A stretch of DNA of 64,000 bases from NCBI RefSeq assembly GCF_014200595.1, contig NZ_JACHCG010000005.1:248001-312000 (forward strand), read 5' to 3'. Numbering within the stretch: the first letter of the stretch is position 1; the number at the start of each line of letters is the position of its first letter. Shown in pieces: positions 9,476 to 18,552 of the stretch. Source of the DNA: Pedobacter cryoconitis. GTDB taxonomy: Bacteria; Bacteroidota; Bacteroidia; Sphingobacteriales; Sphingobacteriaceae. The notes under the pieces were generated by a model. The model had not been told where the DNA came from. It did not search any database and saw only the letters and a list, made by a program, of their open reading frames with translations. The position numbers and the translations under genes are program-made.

Positions 9476-10456
9476 ATGAACATTGACCTCTATAAAAAAC
9501 TATATACTGAAGGACTTATCAGTGAACAAACACTGGAAAAGGTGGTTGAAAAAGATAAAAGCCCTTTATTCTCCTTACACTGGGAGCTGAAAACTCTTTT
9601 ATACCTCGGGGTTACACTTTTAAGCACAGGTCTGGGAATTCTGATCTATAAAAACATTGATACGATCGGTCATCAGTTCATCTTGTTATTTATAGCAGCA
9701 ATCTGCACAGGCAGTTTCTTTTACTGCGTTAAAAACAGAAAACCTTTTAGCAGGGAAAAAGTCAGATCTCCCGGTTCATTTTATGATTATATCTTATTAT
9801 TGGGTTGTCTGAGCCTGCTGAGTTTTCTGGGCTATCTTCAATTTCAATACCGTGTTTTTGGTGATAATTATGGCCTTGCAACATTTATTCCGATGCTCGT
9901 GCTATTCTATGTGGCTTATGAATTTGACCATATCGGCGTGCTGAGTATGGGCATTACTAACCTGGCTATCTGGCTGGGCGCAACCATTACGCCATTTGCC
10001 ATGCTTTCAAATGGGCTGTACAGCAGTAATCCTTTAATTATCCCTTATCTCTTTTTAGGGCTGTTGTTATTAACTGCGGCTTACCTTTCTGAACGGTACA
10101 ACTTCAAAAGGCATTTTAAATTCACTTATCAGAATTTTGGAGTAAATATCTCTTTTATTGCACTTTTTACCGGTTATTTCAGTTTTTACGAGCATCCTTT
10201 AAGCTTTCTGTGGTTAATTGCGGTACTTATACTGGCTTTTATCCTGTACCGGGATGCCTTAAAAAATAAATCGTTCTATTTTCTGGTGCTGGTTATCTTA
10301 TATGCTTATGTAGCAATCAGCACCCTTGTAGTCAGAATGCTGTTCAATATAGATTCAGAAGCTGCTTTTGTGACAGGGTTACTCTATTTTATCGGATCGG
10401 CAATCGGTTTAATCATTGTACTGATCCGGCTGAACAAAAAAATTAAAGAAATATGA
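9476..10456 (+). CDS. DUF2157-type integral membrane protein
   Basis: A 326-residue protein with a short soluble N-terminus (about 45 residues, LYTEGLISEQTLEKVVE) followed by about nine to ten hydrophobic helices. The layout fits the DUF2157 family: an N-terminal helical segment, then a polytopic membrane domain of unknown function. Its stop overlaps the start of the next gene by four bases (ATGA), so the two are probably translated together. It diverges from htpG. No function can be given. Confidence 0.7.
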   Translation: MNIDLYKKLYTEGLISEQTLEKVVEKDKSPLFSLHWELKTLLYLGVTLLSTGLGILIYKNIDTIGHQFILLFIAAICTGSFFYCVKNRKPFSREKVRSPGSFYDYILLLGCLSLLSFLGYLQFQYRVFGDNYGLATFIPMLVLFYVAYEFDHIGVLSMGITNLAIWLGATITPFAMLSNGLYSSNPLIIPYLFLGLLLLTAAYLSERYNFKRHFKFTYQNFGVNISFIALFTGYFSFYEHPLSFLWLIAVLILAFILYRDALKNKSFYFLVLVILYAYVAISTLVVRMLFNIDSEAAFVTGLLYFIGSAIGLIIVLIRLNKKIKEI

Positions 10457-11643
10457 TCATCTACAATAAAACATGGCTGACCAACCTGAATATACAAGAT
10501 CAGGTTAATTCCTCTCTGGCTGCGGGTGACCTGACTAAAGAGGAATTTAAAAATATAGAAAAAGCTTATCCGGTTGGATTTTATTCTCCCAATATCTTTG
10601 TCAGATCAGGATTATTTCTGCTAACCTGTGTGATTGCTTTGTTCGGGGGCTGTTTACTGACCTATATCTGCTGGGATTCGGTGGTAACCTCCCATGGTGG
10701 TGCATGGGTACTTTTTTTAGGCCTGATCAGTTATATCGCACTGGAAGTGGTTGTGAAAAACAAACATCATTTCAGATCTGGTGCTGATGACGCCCTGATC
10801 TGGATTTCGGGCGGCCTGTTTTGTGTGGCCTTTACCTGGCTGACATTCACTATGGCCTGGGATTTCAACACCACCATGAACACAGCAGTCTCTATGGCTG
10901 CTTTTACACTTTTTCTGAGCTTATTCCTGACAGTAAGATTTGCAGACAGCCTGATGGCCTTATTTTGCTTTTTAACAGCCTTAGTACTTGCGGTACTGTT
11001 AGCGATTGTGCACCTTTCTTTTGGTAAGGCGATACTTCCGTTTTTAGTCATGCTGCTTTCTGCTCTGGTTTATTATTTTTCCTGGTCTAAAAGCAGTAGT
11101 CCAAAATTTATTTATTATCGGCATTGTCTCCGCTTCGTGCAAACAGGCAGCTTACTTACTTTATACCTGGCTGGCAATTATTATGTAGTTCAGGAATTAG
11201 GCAATCAACTTTATGCTTATACCACTTTTGGACCATACAAAGTTCCTTATCCGGTCTTTTTCTGGCCATGGACTATTCTTGTCCCTTTTATCTATACAGG
11301 CCTGGGCCTTTATAAAAAGAATGTGATTTTACTGCGTACAGGATTGATTCTGATCGCCATAGCCGCGGTTACTTTTAAAAATTATTACCATGTACTGCCT
11401 ATAGAGGGCACACTTGTTTTAATTGGACTGGTTACCATTGGAGGCTCTTATTGGGCAATCAGGTATCTTAAAACACCTAAAAAGGGCTTTACTTCCGAAG
11501 AGTTAAGTGAAGATACCATCCCTGGCGGGGTTAACGTGGAATCACTGATTATTGCAAGCACTCAGCTGGATACGCCTTCGGGAACAGAGAGCCGCTTTGG
11601 TGGTGGAGATTTCGGTGGTGGAGGCTCTTCTTCAAATTTTTAA
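10453..11643 (+). CDS. Polytopic membrane protein with Gly/Ser-rich tail (DUF2157/DUF4401-like)
   Basis: A 396-residue protein with a soluble N-terminal stretch (about 50 residues, LAAGDLTKEEFKNIEKAYP) similar in layout to the start of its neighbour, then about ten membrane helices. It ends in a tail with FGGGDFGGGGSSSNF. Such Gly/Ser-rich tails are seen at the end of other membrane proteins such as TPM-domain proteins. Coupled by a 4-base overlap to the preceding gene, suggesting a two-subunit membrane complex. Function unknown. Confidence 0.7.
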   Translation: MIIYNKTWLTNLNIQDQVNSSLAAGDLTKEEFKNIEKAYPVGFYSPNIFVRSGLFLLTCVIALFGGCLLTYICWDSVVTSHGGAWVLFLGLISYIALEVVVKNKHHFRSGADDALIWISGGLFCVAFTWLTFTMAWDFNTTMNTAVSMAAFTLFLSLFLTVRFADSLMALFCFLTALVLAVLLAIVHLSFGKAILPFLVMLLSALVYYFSWSKSSSPKFIYYRHCLRFVQTGSLLTLYLAGNYYVVQELGNQLYAYTTFGPYKVPYPVFFWPWTILVPFIYTGLGLYKKNVILLRTGLILIAIAAVTFKNYYHVLPIEGTLVLIGLVTIGGSYWAIRYLKTPKKGFTSEELSEDTIPGGVNVESLIIASTQLDTPSGTESRFGGGDFGGGGSSSNF

Positions 11644-11658
11644 GAAAGAATATTACAA

Positions 11659-11687
11659 TTGGTTAGCAATGTTCTTCTGTATCTTTG
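11659..11687 (+). promoter_or_regulatory. Bacteroidota sigma-A promoter for the M16 peptidase
   Basis: TTG (11659-11661), 18 bases, TATCTTTG (11680-11687): a full TAnnTTTG -7 box. The ATG at 11694 begins only 7 bases after it, so the transcript would have almost no leader. The box overlaps the in-frame TTG at 11685, which rules that codon out as the start. Confidence 0.7.
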
Positions 11688-11693
11688 CATAGA

Positions 11694-12923
11694 ATGGAAT
11701 ATAATGTACACACACTGCCTAATGGCATTCGTCTTCTTCACGTACCCTCTGCATCAGCGATCTCTCACGCTTGTATTATTGTAAATAGCGGTTCGCGCGA
11801 TGAAACTGAAAGCCAGGCTGGACTTGCCCATTTTATTGAGCATTTAATCTTTAAACGCACAGAAAAAAGGAATACAAACCAGATCCTGAACAGACTGGAG
11901 AGTGTTGGGGCAGATTTAAATGCCTATACAACCAAAGAATATACCTGTATCCACGCTTCTTTTTTACATCCTTATCTGGATAGAACGCTGGAACTTTTTA
12001 ATGATATCGTATTCCATTCTACTTTTCCTGAAGAGGAAATGGAAAAGGAAAAAGGAGTAATCTTAGATGAGATCGCATCCTACCTTGATCAGCCTGAAGA
12101 AGCTATCTATGATGATTTTGAGGATATGGTATTCGCTGATCATGCCTTAGGCAGAAATATTCTGGGAACGACTGAAAGTGTAGATCGGCTTTCTCAGCAG
12201 GATATTAAAGATTTTATCGCTGCTAATTACCATACCGATAAAATTGTCGTTGCTGTTCTGGGAGATTATTCTTTGCCTAAAGCGGTTAAAATATTCACGA
12301 AGTATTATGAGGGAATCCCTCAAAATCTACATCAGGACAATAGAAAAGCTCCTTCTAAATCACCGGTAATTACCCGTATAGATCAAAAACCGATTATGCA
12401 GGCACATACCATGATTGGCTCTACAGCTTATTCTTTACACCACCCTTTTAAAACGGGCTTGCTGTTGTTGAATAACCTGTTATGTGGCACTGGAATGAGT
12501 TCTATCCTGAATTTACAGATCAGAGAAAAACATGGGATTGCTTACAGCATAGAATCGGGGTACAGTCCTTTGAGTGATACGGGCATTTTTACCTTGTATT
12601 TTGGTACGGATAAAGAAAAAGTAAACAGGGCACAGTCACTTATTTACAAAGAGTTTAAAAAGATCAGAGAAAATCCTTTAACAGAGGTGCAATTACAAAA
12701 AGCCAAGAATAAATTCATCGGACAAATTGCCCTTGGAGAAGAAAATAGAATAGGATTAATTGTTTCTATGGCAAAAAGCCTGATTGATTACAATAAAATA
12801 GATAGTCTGGAAACTGTTTTTCAAAAAATACAAGCCGTAAATACACAGGATATGGCACAGATTGCTGATGAAATCCTGGATGAAAAAAACCTCAGTGTCT
12901 TAACCTTTTACCCTTTAGCTTAA
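11694..12923 (+). CDS. M16 family zinc peptidase (processing-protease type)
   Basis: A 409-residue protein from the ATG at 11694. The inverted zinc motif HFIEH (His46, Glu49, His50) and the third ligand Glu126 (GVILDEI) are 76 residues apart, as in active M16 peptidases. No signal peptide is seen, so it is probably cytoplasmic. The size fits one full M16 unit (N- and C-terminal halves) of the PqqL/YmxG/mitochondrial processing peptidase group. In this position it may clear short peptides or act in processing; the substrate is unknown. The def gene follows with its own promoter. Confidence 0.9.
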   Translation: MEYNVHTLPNGIRLLHVPSASAISHACIIVNSGSRDETESQAGLAHFIEHLIFKRTEKRNTNQILNRLESVGADLNAYTTKEYTCIHASFLHPYLDRTLELFNDIVFHSTFPEEEMEKEKGVILDEIASYLDQPEEAIYDDFEDMVFADHALGRNILGTTESVDRLSQQDIKDFIAANYHTDKIVVAVLGDYSLPKAVKIFTKYYEGIPQNLHQDNRKAPSKSPVITRIDQKPIMQAHTMIGSTAYSLHHPFKTGLLLLNNLLCGTGMSSILNLQIREKHGIAYSIESGYSPLSDTGIFTLYFGTDKEKVNRAQSLIYKEFKKIRENPLTEVQLQKAKNKFIGQIALGEENRIGLIVSMAKSLIDYNKIDSLETVFQKIQAVNTQDMAQIADEILDEKNLSVLTFYPLA

Positions 12924-12930
12924 GAGCCAG

Positions 12931-12961
12931 TTTGAAACAGGCGCTAATATTTGTACTTTTG
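12931..12961 (+). promoter_or_regulatory. Bacteroidota sigma-A promoter for def
   Basis: TTTG (12931-12934), 19 bases, TACTTTTG (12954-12961) matches the TTTG/TAnnTTTG consensus. It would give a leader of about 80 bases before the def ATG at 13046. Confidence 0.7.
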
Positions 12962-13045
12962 TAATATACTTTGTTACTGTTAATAAGCAGTGACAAGATA
13001 AATACATATTGTGTGTATTTAAACAGGTCAAAAAAAATTATATAG

Positions 13046-13609
13046 ATGAAATTACCAATTGTAGCTTATGGAGATCCGGTTTTAAGGAAGGTATGTGAAA
13101 GCATAGATGAAAACTATCCGGATTTACAAAAACTAATCAGTAATATGTTTGACACCATGTATGCAGCAAGTGGTGTTGGTTTGGCTGCGCCACAGATCGG
13201 TCTGCCAATCAGACTGTTCATTGTGGATACTGGTGAAGACGAAGATGGAAAGCAAGGTTTCAAAAGAGTATTTATCAATGCTGTGATTTTGGAAGAAACC
13301 GGTGAGCCATGGGCTTTTACGGAAGGATGTCTGAGTCTCCCTGAAATCAGAGAGGATGTATTACGCAAACCAAATATCAAAGTCCAGTACTATGACGAAA
13401 ACTGGGAATTGCATGAAGAAGCACTTTCAGGTATGCCTGCACGTGTTGTACAGCATGAATATGACCATATAGAAGGTAAGTTGTTCACTGATACCCTAAG
13501 TCTGTTGCGTAAGACCATGCTGAAGTCTAAACTGGATTCAATTTCAAGAGGTGATATTCACGCAGATTACAGAATGAAGTTCCCAAAACAACGCAATAAG
13601 AAACGCTAG
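13046..13609 (+). CDS. def: Peptide deformylase
   Basis: 187 residues with all three deformylase motifs: GVGLAAPQIG (43-52), EGCLSLP (93-99, metal ligand Cys95) and QHEYDH (136-141, His137, Glu138 and His141). The enzyme removes the formyl group from the N-terminal methionine of new proteins in the cytosol. Its TAG stop overlaps the stop of the convergent gene that follows by three bases. Confidence 0.97.
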   Translation: MKLPIVAYGDPVLRKVCESIDENYPDLQKLISNMFDTMYAASGVGLAAPQIGLPIRLFIVDTGEDEDGKQGFKRVFINAVILEETGEPWAFTEGCLSLPEIREDVLRKPNIKVQYYDENWELHEEALSGMPARVVQHEYDHIEGKLFTDTLSLLRKTMLKSKLDSISRGDIHADYRMKFPKQRNKKR

Positions 13610-14250
13610 TTATTATTGTTTTGTCTGCTTTTATCCCCGCTAAAAATCTGCTGCATGAGCTTGCCCCAGGCAAATGGATTTAATAATGGGTTAGATTGTA
13701 CCAGATTTTTATTCAGTTCTCTTTCCTGATCTATACGGAAATTAGTTGAAGATATCTCTCCAGCATCCCTGGGGAGATATTGAATTTTTCCATTAATAGA
13801 GCGTGAAGACATATTTTTCCGCGCAATTTCCATATCATCATCAGCGACTTTCATCGCCAGAAAATCTTTCGTAAACTCTTCTATGGTAGCCCATGGATAA
13901 ACGCGTACAGCAGGAAGGTAAACGATTTCTGATTTCATTTTTACCATCGCAGTATACTTTGAGTCTTTAATATCAGCCGGAATAAGAACGACTTTGTCAG
14001 TGTATCCTATAGCGTTGTAAATCAAAGTATCCCCCGGATGGGCTACAAAAGAAAAATAACCTTTATAATTGGCAGCATAACGCTGATCCTGGTTAGTTTT
14101 ATTCGTTATAGTCACGTAAGGGACAACAAAACTACTGTCCCTGTCTGTTATAATACCAGAAAATTGGATCAATTTCTTCCCTGAAGGCGTTTGTTGTGCA
14201 AACAGCCCCGCAGTAAAAAAAATCAAAACGACCGTAAAGATGTATTTCAT
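13606..14250 (-). CDS. Exported protein with carboxypeptidase-like regulatory domain
   Basis: A 214-residue protein with a signal peptide (MKYIFTVVLIFFTAGLFAQ, cut near residue 18). A beta-sandwich follows of the carboxypeptidase-regulatory-like type (FSGIITDRDSSFVVPYVTITN..., YFSFVAHPGDTLIYNAIGY), the domain often found at the N-terminus of TonB receptors but here standing alone. The C-terminal half is unassigned. Such proteins are common and poorly understood in Bacteroidota. It overlaps def tail to tail. Confidence 0.75.
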   Translation of the reverse strand: MKYIFTVVLIFFTAGLFAQQTPSGKKLIQFSGIITDRDSSFVVPYVTITNKTNQDQRYAANYKGYFSFVAHPGDTLIYNAIGYTDKVVLIPADIKDSKYTAMVKMKSEIVYLPAVRVYPWATIEEFTKDFLAMKVADDDMEIARKNMSSRSINGKIQYLPRDAGEISSTNFRIDQERELNKNLVQSNPLLNPFAWGKLMQQIFSGDKSRQNNNN

Positions 14251-14303
14251 CGTACAAAAATAACTGTAATTCTTACAGTGACTAGTTAAAATTTGTTAAA
14301 TGG

Positions 14304-14549
14304 CTAAACTGATTCAGTCAGGTTAATAGCTTCAACCGCAGTAATTTGTGGTACTGCTTTCATAATAGCCTGCTCGATTCCTGCTTTCATGGTCATAAAA
14401 CTCATTTTGCAAGATCCGCAGTTCCCCAATAACTTCAATTTAACGACATTGTCCGGCGTAATTTCTTCTATCGCAACATCACCACCATCAGCCTTAAGAT
14501 AAGGACGGATGGTTTCTAATGCTTGTTCTACTTGTTCTTTTAAATCCAT
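14304..14549 (-). CDS. NifU C-terminal domain iron-sulfur carrier (Nfu type)
   Basis: 81 residues made of a single Nfu domain with the CxxC site GNCGSCKMS (Cys44, Cys47), which binds an iron-sulfur cluster at the dimer interface. It carries assembled clusters to target proteins. It lies 32 bases downstream of the Mrp-like gene on the same strand, so the two probably form an iron-sulfur carrier operon. Confidence 0.92.
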   Translation of the reverse strand: MDLKEQVEQALETIRPYLKADGGDVAIEEITPDNVVKLKLLGNCGSCKMSFMTMKAGIEQAIMKAVPQITAVEAINLTESV

Positions 14550-14581
14550 GATATATTTTAAAATATAAATTTACTAATTTT

Positions 14582-15658
14582 TTAGCAATCTGACCGCAAC
14601 GCATTATTAATTGCAATCTGCTGCGCAATCTTTCCTGCCATTTCTGCAAATGCAATTGAAGTCTGACTCTCTTTATCCATTGCAATAGGCGTACCACTAT
14701 CTCCACCTTCTGTAATTCCCTGAACAAGAGGTATTTCACCTAAGAAAGGTACGTCAAAAGAAGCTGCCAGAGCCTTTCCGCCGTCTTTCCCGAAAATATA
14801 ATACTTGTTTTCAGGCAATTCTGCCGGGGTAAAATAAGCCATATTCTCAATTACTCCTAATACCGGGATATTAATACCTGGCATTCTGAACATGGCAAGC
14901 CCTTTTCTGGTATCCGCTAAAGCTACTTGCTGTGGAGTAGTCACTATTACTGCACCTGCAATCGGGAAACTTTGGGTAATGGTGATATGAATATCCCCGG
15001 TTCCAGGAGGAAGATCCACAATCAGGTAATCCAGTTCGCCCCAATCTGCATCATTGAACAATTGTTTAATTGCATTGGACGCCATCGGGCCACGCCAGGG
15101 TACAGGCTGGTCAGGATCGGCAAAAAATCCTAATGACAATAACTTGATACCGTATTTTTCAATTGGCAGAATCAATGTTTTTCCTTCTGCTGTTTCTCTT
15201 GCACTTGGCTTAGCCCCTAAAAGACCAAACATTGTTGGCACCGAAGGCCCATAAATATCTGCATCAATTAAACCAACTTTAGCGCCGTCTGCTGCAAGGG
15301 TAACAGCAAGGTTACTCGCCACGGTAGATTTTCCTACTCCGCCTTTACCTGATGAGACCAGAATGATATTTTTAATATCTTTCAGCTGGGTAGTATCATT
15401 TGGCTTAGTTACTCTTGAAGTAATTTTTATATTTATTTCTGCCTCTTTGTCTACAAAATGCTTGATGGCATTAAGGCAGGCATTTTTAAGCATATCCTTC
15501 ATTGGACAGGCTGGAGTGGTCAGTTCTAAGGTGAAACTAATTTTTTTATCTTCGATGCTCAGCTCTTTAATCATGTTCAATGTGACCAGATCTTTTTTAA
15601 GATCAGGGTCTTCGACATTTCTTAAAGCAGCTAAAACTTGTTCGTTGCTAATATTCAT
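14582..15658 (-). CDS. mrp: Mrp/ApbC/Nbp35-family P-loop ATPase, iron-sulfur carrier
   Basis: 358 residues. An N-terminal MIP18-type domain (1-80, with Cys51 in TPACP) is followed by a deviant Walker A SGKGGVGKS (103-111) and the ATPase core with LIDADIYGPS and LIVDLPPGTGD. The family binds and delivers iron-sulfur clusters. The CxxC that many Mrp proteins carry after ENM(A/S) is absent: the sequence reads ENMAYFTPAELPENKYY. A neighbouring Nfu-domain gene supports a role in iron-sulfur cluster delivery. Confidence 0.92.
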   Translation of the reverse strand: MNISNEQVLAALRNVEDPDLKKDLVTLNMIKELSIEDKKISFTLELTTPACPMKDMLKNACLNAIKHFVDKEAEINIKITSRVTKPNDTTQLKDIKNIILVSSGKGGVGKSTVASNLAVTLAADGAKVGLIDADIYGPSVPTMFGLLGAKPSARETAEGKTLILPIEKYGIKLLSLGFFADPDQPVPWRGPMASNAIKQLFNDADWGELDYLIVDLPPGTGDIHITITQSFPIAGAVIVTTPQQVALADTRKGLAMFRMPGINIPVLGVIENMAYFTPAELPENKYYIFGKDGGKALAASFDVPFLGEIPLVQGITEGGDSGTPIAMDKESQTSIAFAEMAGKIAQQIAINNALRSDC

Positions 15659-15776
15659 TGCCCAAAATTAACAAAAGGACGTTACAATTAATTGATTTTA
15701 GGCTTTTTAAGTGTAATTTTAACACGAAATAAACATTTGCATTTAACGTTAAGCAATTAAACATCTATTTTACAGC

Positions 15777-17924
15777 ATGCGTCTTCCAAAAATAAACATC
15801 CCTAAAAAATACATCAAAGCAGGTGCATGGGTTCTAGGGGTATTTCTTGTATTAATTGCCATCCTTGGTTCTATTGCTTACAGCAAGAGAGAAGCTCTAC
15901 TCAAAAAAATGATAGCCAAAGCTATCCAGAAGGCCGATACTGATTATGGATTAGCCATAAAAATTGAGAATGCCGGCTTTAAAGGGCTGAGCACTGTACA
16001 CATGAAAAACATCTCTGTAGTTCCCAAAGACCGGGATACTTTATCTACAGTTGCTGATCTTACCATTGGTGTAAAGTTATTTCCCTTACTGTTCGGAGAC
16101 GTTAAACTTGCTGAGGTCGCCTTAAATACCGGTAAAGTCAGCATCGTATTGAAAGATAGTCTGACTAACCTTGATTTTATCCTCAAAAGGAAAAAGAAAG
16201 ATAAAAAAGATAATAAAGCAAAAATAGATCTGAGTGAAATTGCGCATGATATCCTCAACCAGGTACTGAATAAAATCCCGGATGACATGGAGATGAAGAA
16301 CCTGGTGTTCACCTTGAATGATAATGATACTGCAAAACTGAATTTCCTGACTACAACAGCTACAATTGACGGGGGAGATTTGAAATCAACCATTCTGGTC
16401 AATAATGATGAGGCAACCTGGCATATTGATGGTAAACTGAAACCGGGTAAAAAACAAATGGATGTGCTGTTCTTTGCGGATGGTAAAAAAGTCGAATTAC
16501 CTTACCTGGAAAATAAACTGCATGCAAAACTTAGTTTCGATACGGTCAGAACCGAAATGAGAAGCGCTGAATATAGTGGTGATAATTTCAAGATTTCCGG
16601 GTCCTGGTCGGTTAAAAACCTATTGATTAACCATACTAAGATCGCTTCTAACGATATTATAGTCAAGAATGCCAAGATTGATGCAGATATGCTGATCGGG
16701 CCAAATTTCGTGGCTCTGGACAGCACTTCAACGGTATTCCTTAAAGATGCCGCGATTCACCCTTATTTGAAATATACGCTTTCTCCGAACAAAATTTATG
16801 AAGTGAAACTTCATGCGGATGAACAGGATGCCCAAGCGGTTTTAAATGCTTTTCCAGAAGGTTTATTTGAATCACTGGACGGATTACAGGTGAAGGGAAA
16901 GATTAAATATGATCTTAATTTTTACCTGGACAGCAGTACACCGGATAGTTTAAAGTTTAATTCTACACTAACACCTTACAATTTTAAAATCGTCAAATGG
17001 GGTAAATTAAACCTGCAAAAGATTAATGAGACCTTTGTATATACCCCTTATGAGTACGGAAAACCGATGCGTGATATCACAATCGGGCCTTCTAATCCTA
17101 ATTACACCCCACTTTCTGAGATCTCCAGTAATTTCAAAAATGCACTATTGACCTCTGAAGACCCTTCATTTTATACACACAAAGGTTTTGTTGAAGAATC
17201 TATCCGTAAATCTTTCGTGATTAATTTCAAGGAGAAGAAGTTTGTCAGGGGAGGAAGTACGATTTCAATGCAGCTTGTGAAAAATGTATTCTTAAGCAGA
17301 CAAAAAACACTTGCACGTAAAGCGGAAGAAATTCTAATTGTCTGGTTAATCGAGAATAACCGCCTGGTTAGTAAACAGAGAATGCTTGAGGTCTATTTCA
17401 ATATTATTGAAATGGGTAAAAATATTTATGGAATAGGAGAAGCATCACGCCAGTATTTTGGAAAAAGCCCATCGCAATTGAGTATTGGAGAGGGTATATT
17501 CCTGGCTAATATTGTTCCGCGCCCAAAAATAGCAATGTTCAAGTTTCGGGGTGATGGTGGGTTAAAAGACTATATGCTGCCTTATTTCAGGTATATGGGC
17601 AGGATCATGGCCAAGCGTGGCTTGACACCTGCCGATACCAGTGGTTATGGTTTTTATAACGTAAGATTAAGAGAAGGTTTACGCCGTTACCTGCTGCCGG
17701 ATTCGGCAAAAGTTGACACTGCTGCCTTTGATACAGATACTGATGCGCCTGTTAAAATGCAGGATGAATCAAAAAATCTTTTTGACAGGTTATTTGGCAG
17801 GTCTAAAAAAGAGAAGGATACAACAAGCAAACAATTAACAGTACAGGATACCGTAAAAAAAACAAGAAAAGAATTGCGAAGAGAAAGGCGGGAAAAACGA
17901 CGTCTGGAAAAAGAAGCCAATTAA
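15777..17924 (+). CDS. GT51 peptidoglycan transglycosylase fused to an AsmA-like N-terminal region
   Basis: 715 residues, about three times the size of a stand-alone MtgA. One membrane helix (about 15-35) is followed by a 400-residue beta-rich periplasmic region of AsmA-like character. A GT51 domain follows with catalytic Glu461 (TSEDPSFYTHKGF), RGGSTISMQLVKN, RKAEEILI and MLEVYFNIIEMG. It ends in a Lys/Arg/Glu-rich tail. GT51 enzymes polymerise lipid II into glycan strands; no transpeptidase domain is present. The hpt gene starts 15 bases after the stop, so hpt is probably co-transcribed. Confidence 0.9.
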   Translation: MRLPKINIPKKYIKAGAWVLGVFLVLIAILGSIAYSKREALLKKMIAKAIQKADTDYGLAIKIENAGFKGLSTVHMKNISVVPKDRDTLSTVADLTIGVKLFPLLFGDVKLAEVALNTGKVSIVLKDSLTNLDFILKRKKKDKKDNKAKIDLSEIAHDILNQVLNKIPDDMEMKNLVFTLNDNDTAKLNFLTTTATIDGGDLKSTILVNNDEATWHIDGKLKPGKKQMDVLFFADGKKVELPYLENKLHAKLSFDTVRTEMRSAEYSGDNFKISGSWSVKNLLINHTKIASNDIIVKNAKIDADMLIGPNFVALDSTSTVFLKDAAIHPYLKYTLSPNKIYEVKLHADEQDAQAVLNAFPEGLFESLDGLQVKGKIKYDLNFYLDSSTPDSLKFNSTLTPYNFKIVKWGKLNLQKINETFVYTPYEYGKPMRDITIGPSNPNYTPLSEISSNFKNALLTSEDPSFYTHKGFVEESIRKSFVINFKEKKFVRGGSTISMQLVKNVFLSRQKTLARKAEEILIVWLIENNRLVSKQRMLEVYFNIIEMGKNIYGIGEASRQYFGKSPSQLSIGEGIFLANIVPRPKIAMFKFRGDGGLKDYMLPYFRYMGRIMAKRGLTPADTSGYGFYNVRLREGLRRYLLPDSAKVDTAAFDTDTDAPVKMQDESKNLFDRLFGRSKKEKDTTSKQLTVQDTVKKTRKELRRERREKRRLEKEAN

Positions 17925-17939
17925 CTTCGCCATAAAGAA

Positions 17940-18485
17940 ATGATGAATACGATAGAAGTTGGAGACAGAAAGTTCGGGATATCGATCACGAACGACCGCA
18001 TTAATGCGCGTACAAAAGAAATTGCAGCACAAATCAATGCTGAATATAAAGATAAACGCCCTCTATTTATCGGGGTATTAAATGGCAGCTTCTTATTTAT
18101 GGCTGATTTGCTTAAGGAAACAGAAATTCCTTGTGAAGTTGCTTTTATGAAGGTTTCCAGCTATAAAGGCGGACTAACCAGCAGCGGAGAATTAAAGGAG
18201 ATATTTGGTTTGCCGGACAATCTGGAAGGCCGGCACCTGGTTTTAGTTGAAGACATTGTGGATACAGGCCTTACATTAAAATATATATTAGAAAAGGTTT
18301 ATTTACAGCACCCTGCCTCTGTGCGTGTTTGCAGTATGCTTTTCAAGCCAGAAGCCATCCTTTCACCGATTAAAGAACTTGAATATGTAGGCTTTGAAAT
18401 CCCGAATGAATTTGTAGTTGGCTATGGCCTGGACTATGATGAACTGGGCCGGAACCTTAAACATATTTACCGTACAATTTCCTGA
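17940..18485 (+). CDS. hpt: Hypoxanthine phosphoribosyltransferase
   Basis: 181 residues with the PRPP-binding signature LVLVEDIVDTGLTL and the family's DRINAR and GVLNGSFLFMADL segments. It salvages hypoxanthine (and often guanine) to nucleotides in the cytosol. The ATG at 17940 is followed at once by a second in-frame ATG. It lies 15 bases after the transglycosylase gene and upstream of psd. Confidence 0.95.
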   Translation: MMNTIEVGDRKFGISITNDRINARTKEIAAQINAEYKDKRPLFIGVLNGSFLFMADLLKETEIPCEVAFMKVSSYKGGLTSSGELKEIFGLPDNLEGRHLVLVEDIVDTGLTLKYILEKVYLQHPASVRVCSMLFKPEAILSPIKELEYVGFEIPNEFVVGYGLDYDELGRNLKHIYRTIS

Positions 18486-18552
18486 TCGTGATTCTTTAGC
18501 CTGATTCCCGTAAATTTTTCACAATTTTGCATCAAACATATTTTATATTTAA

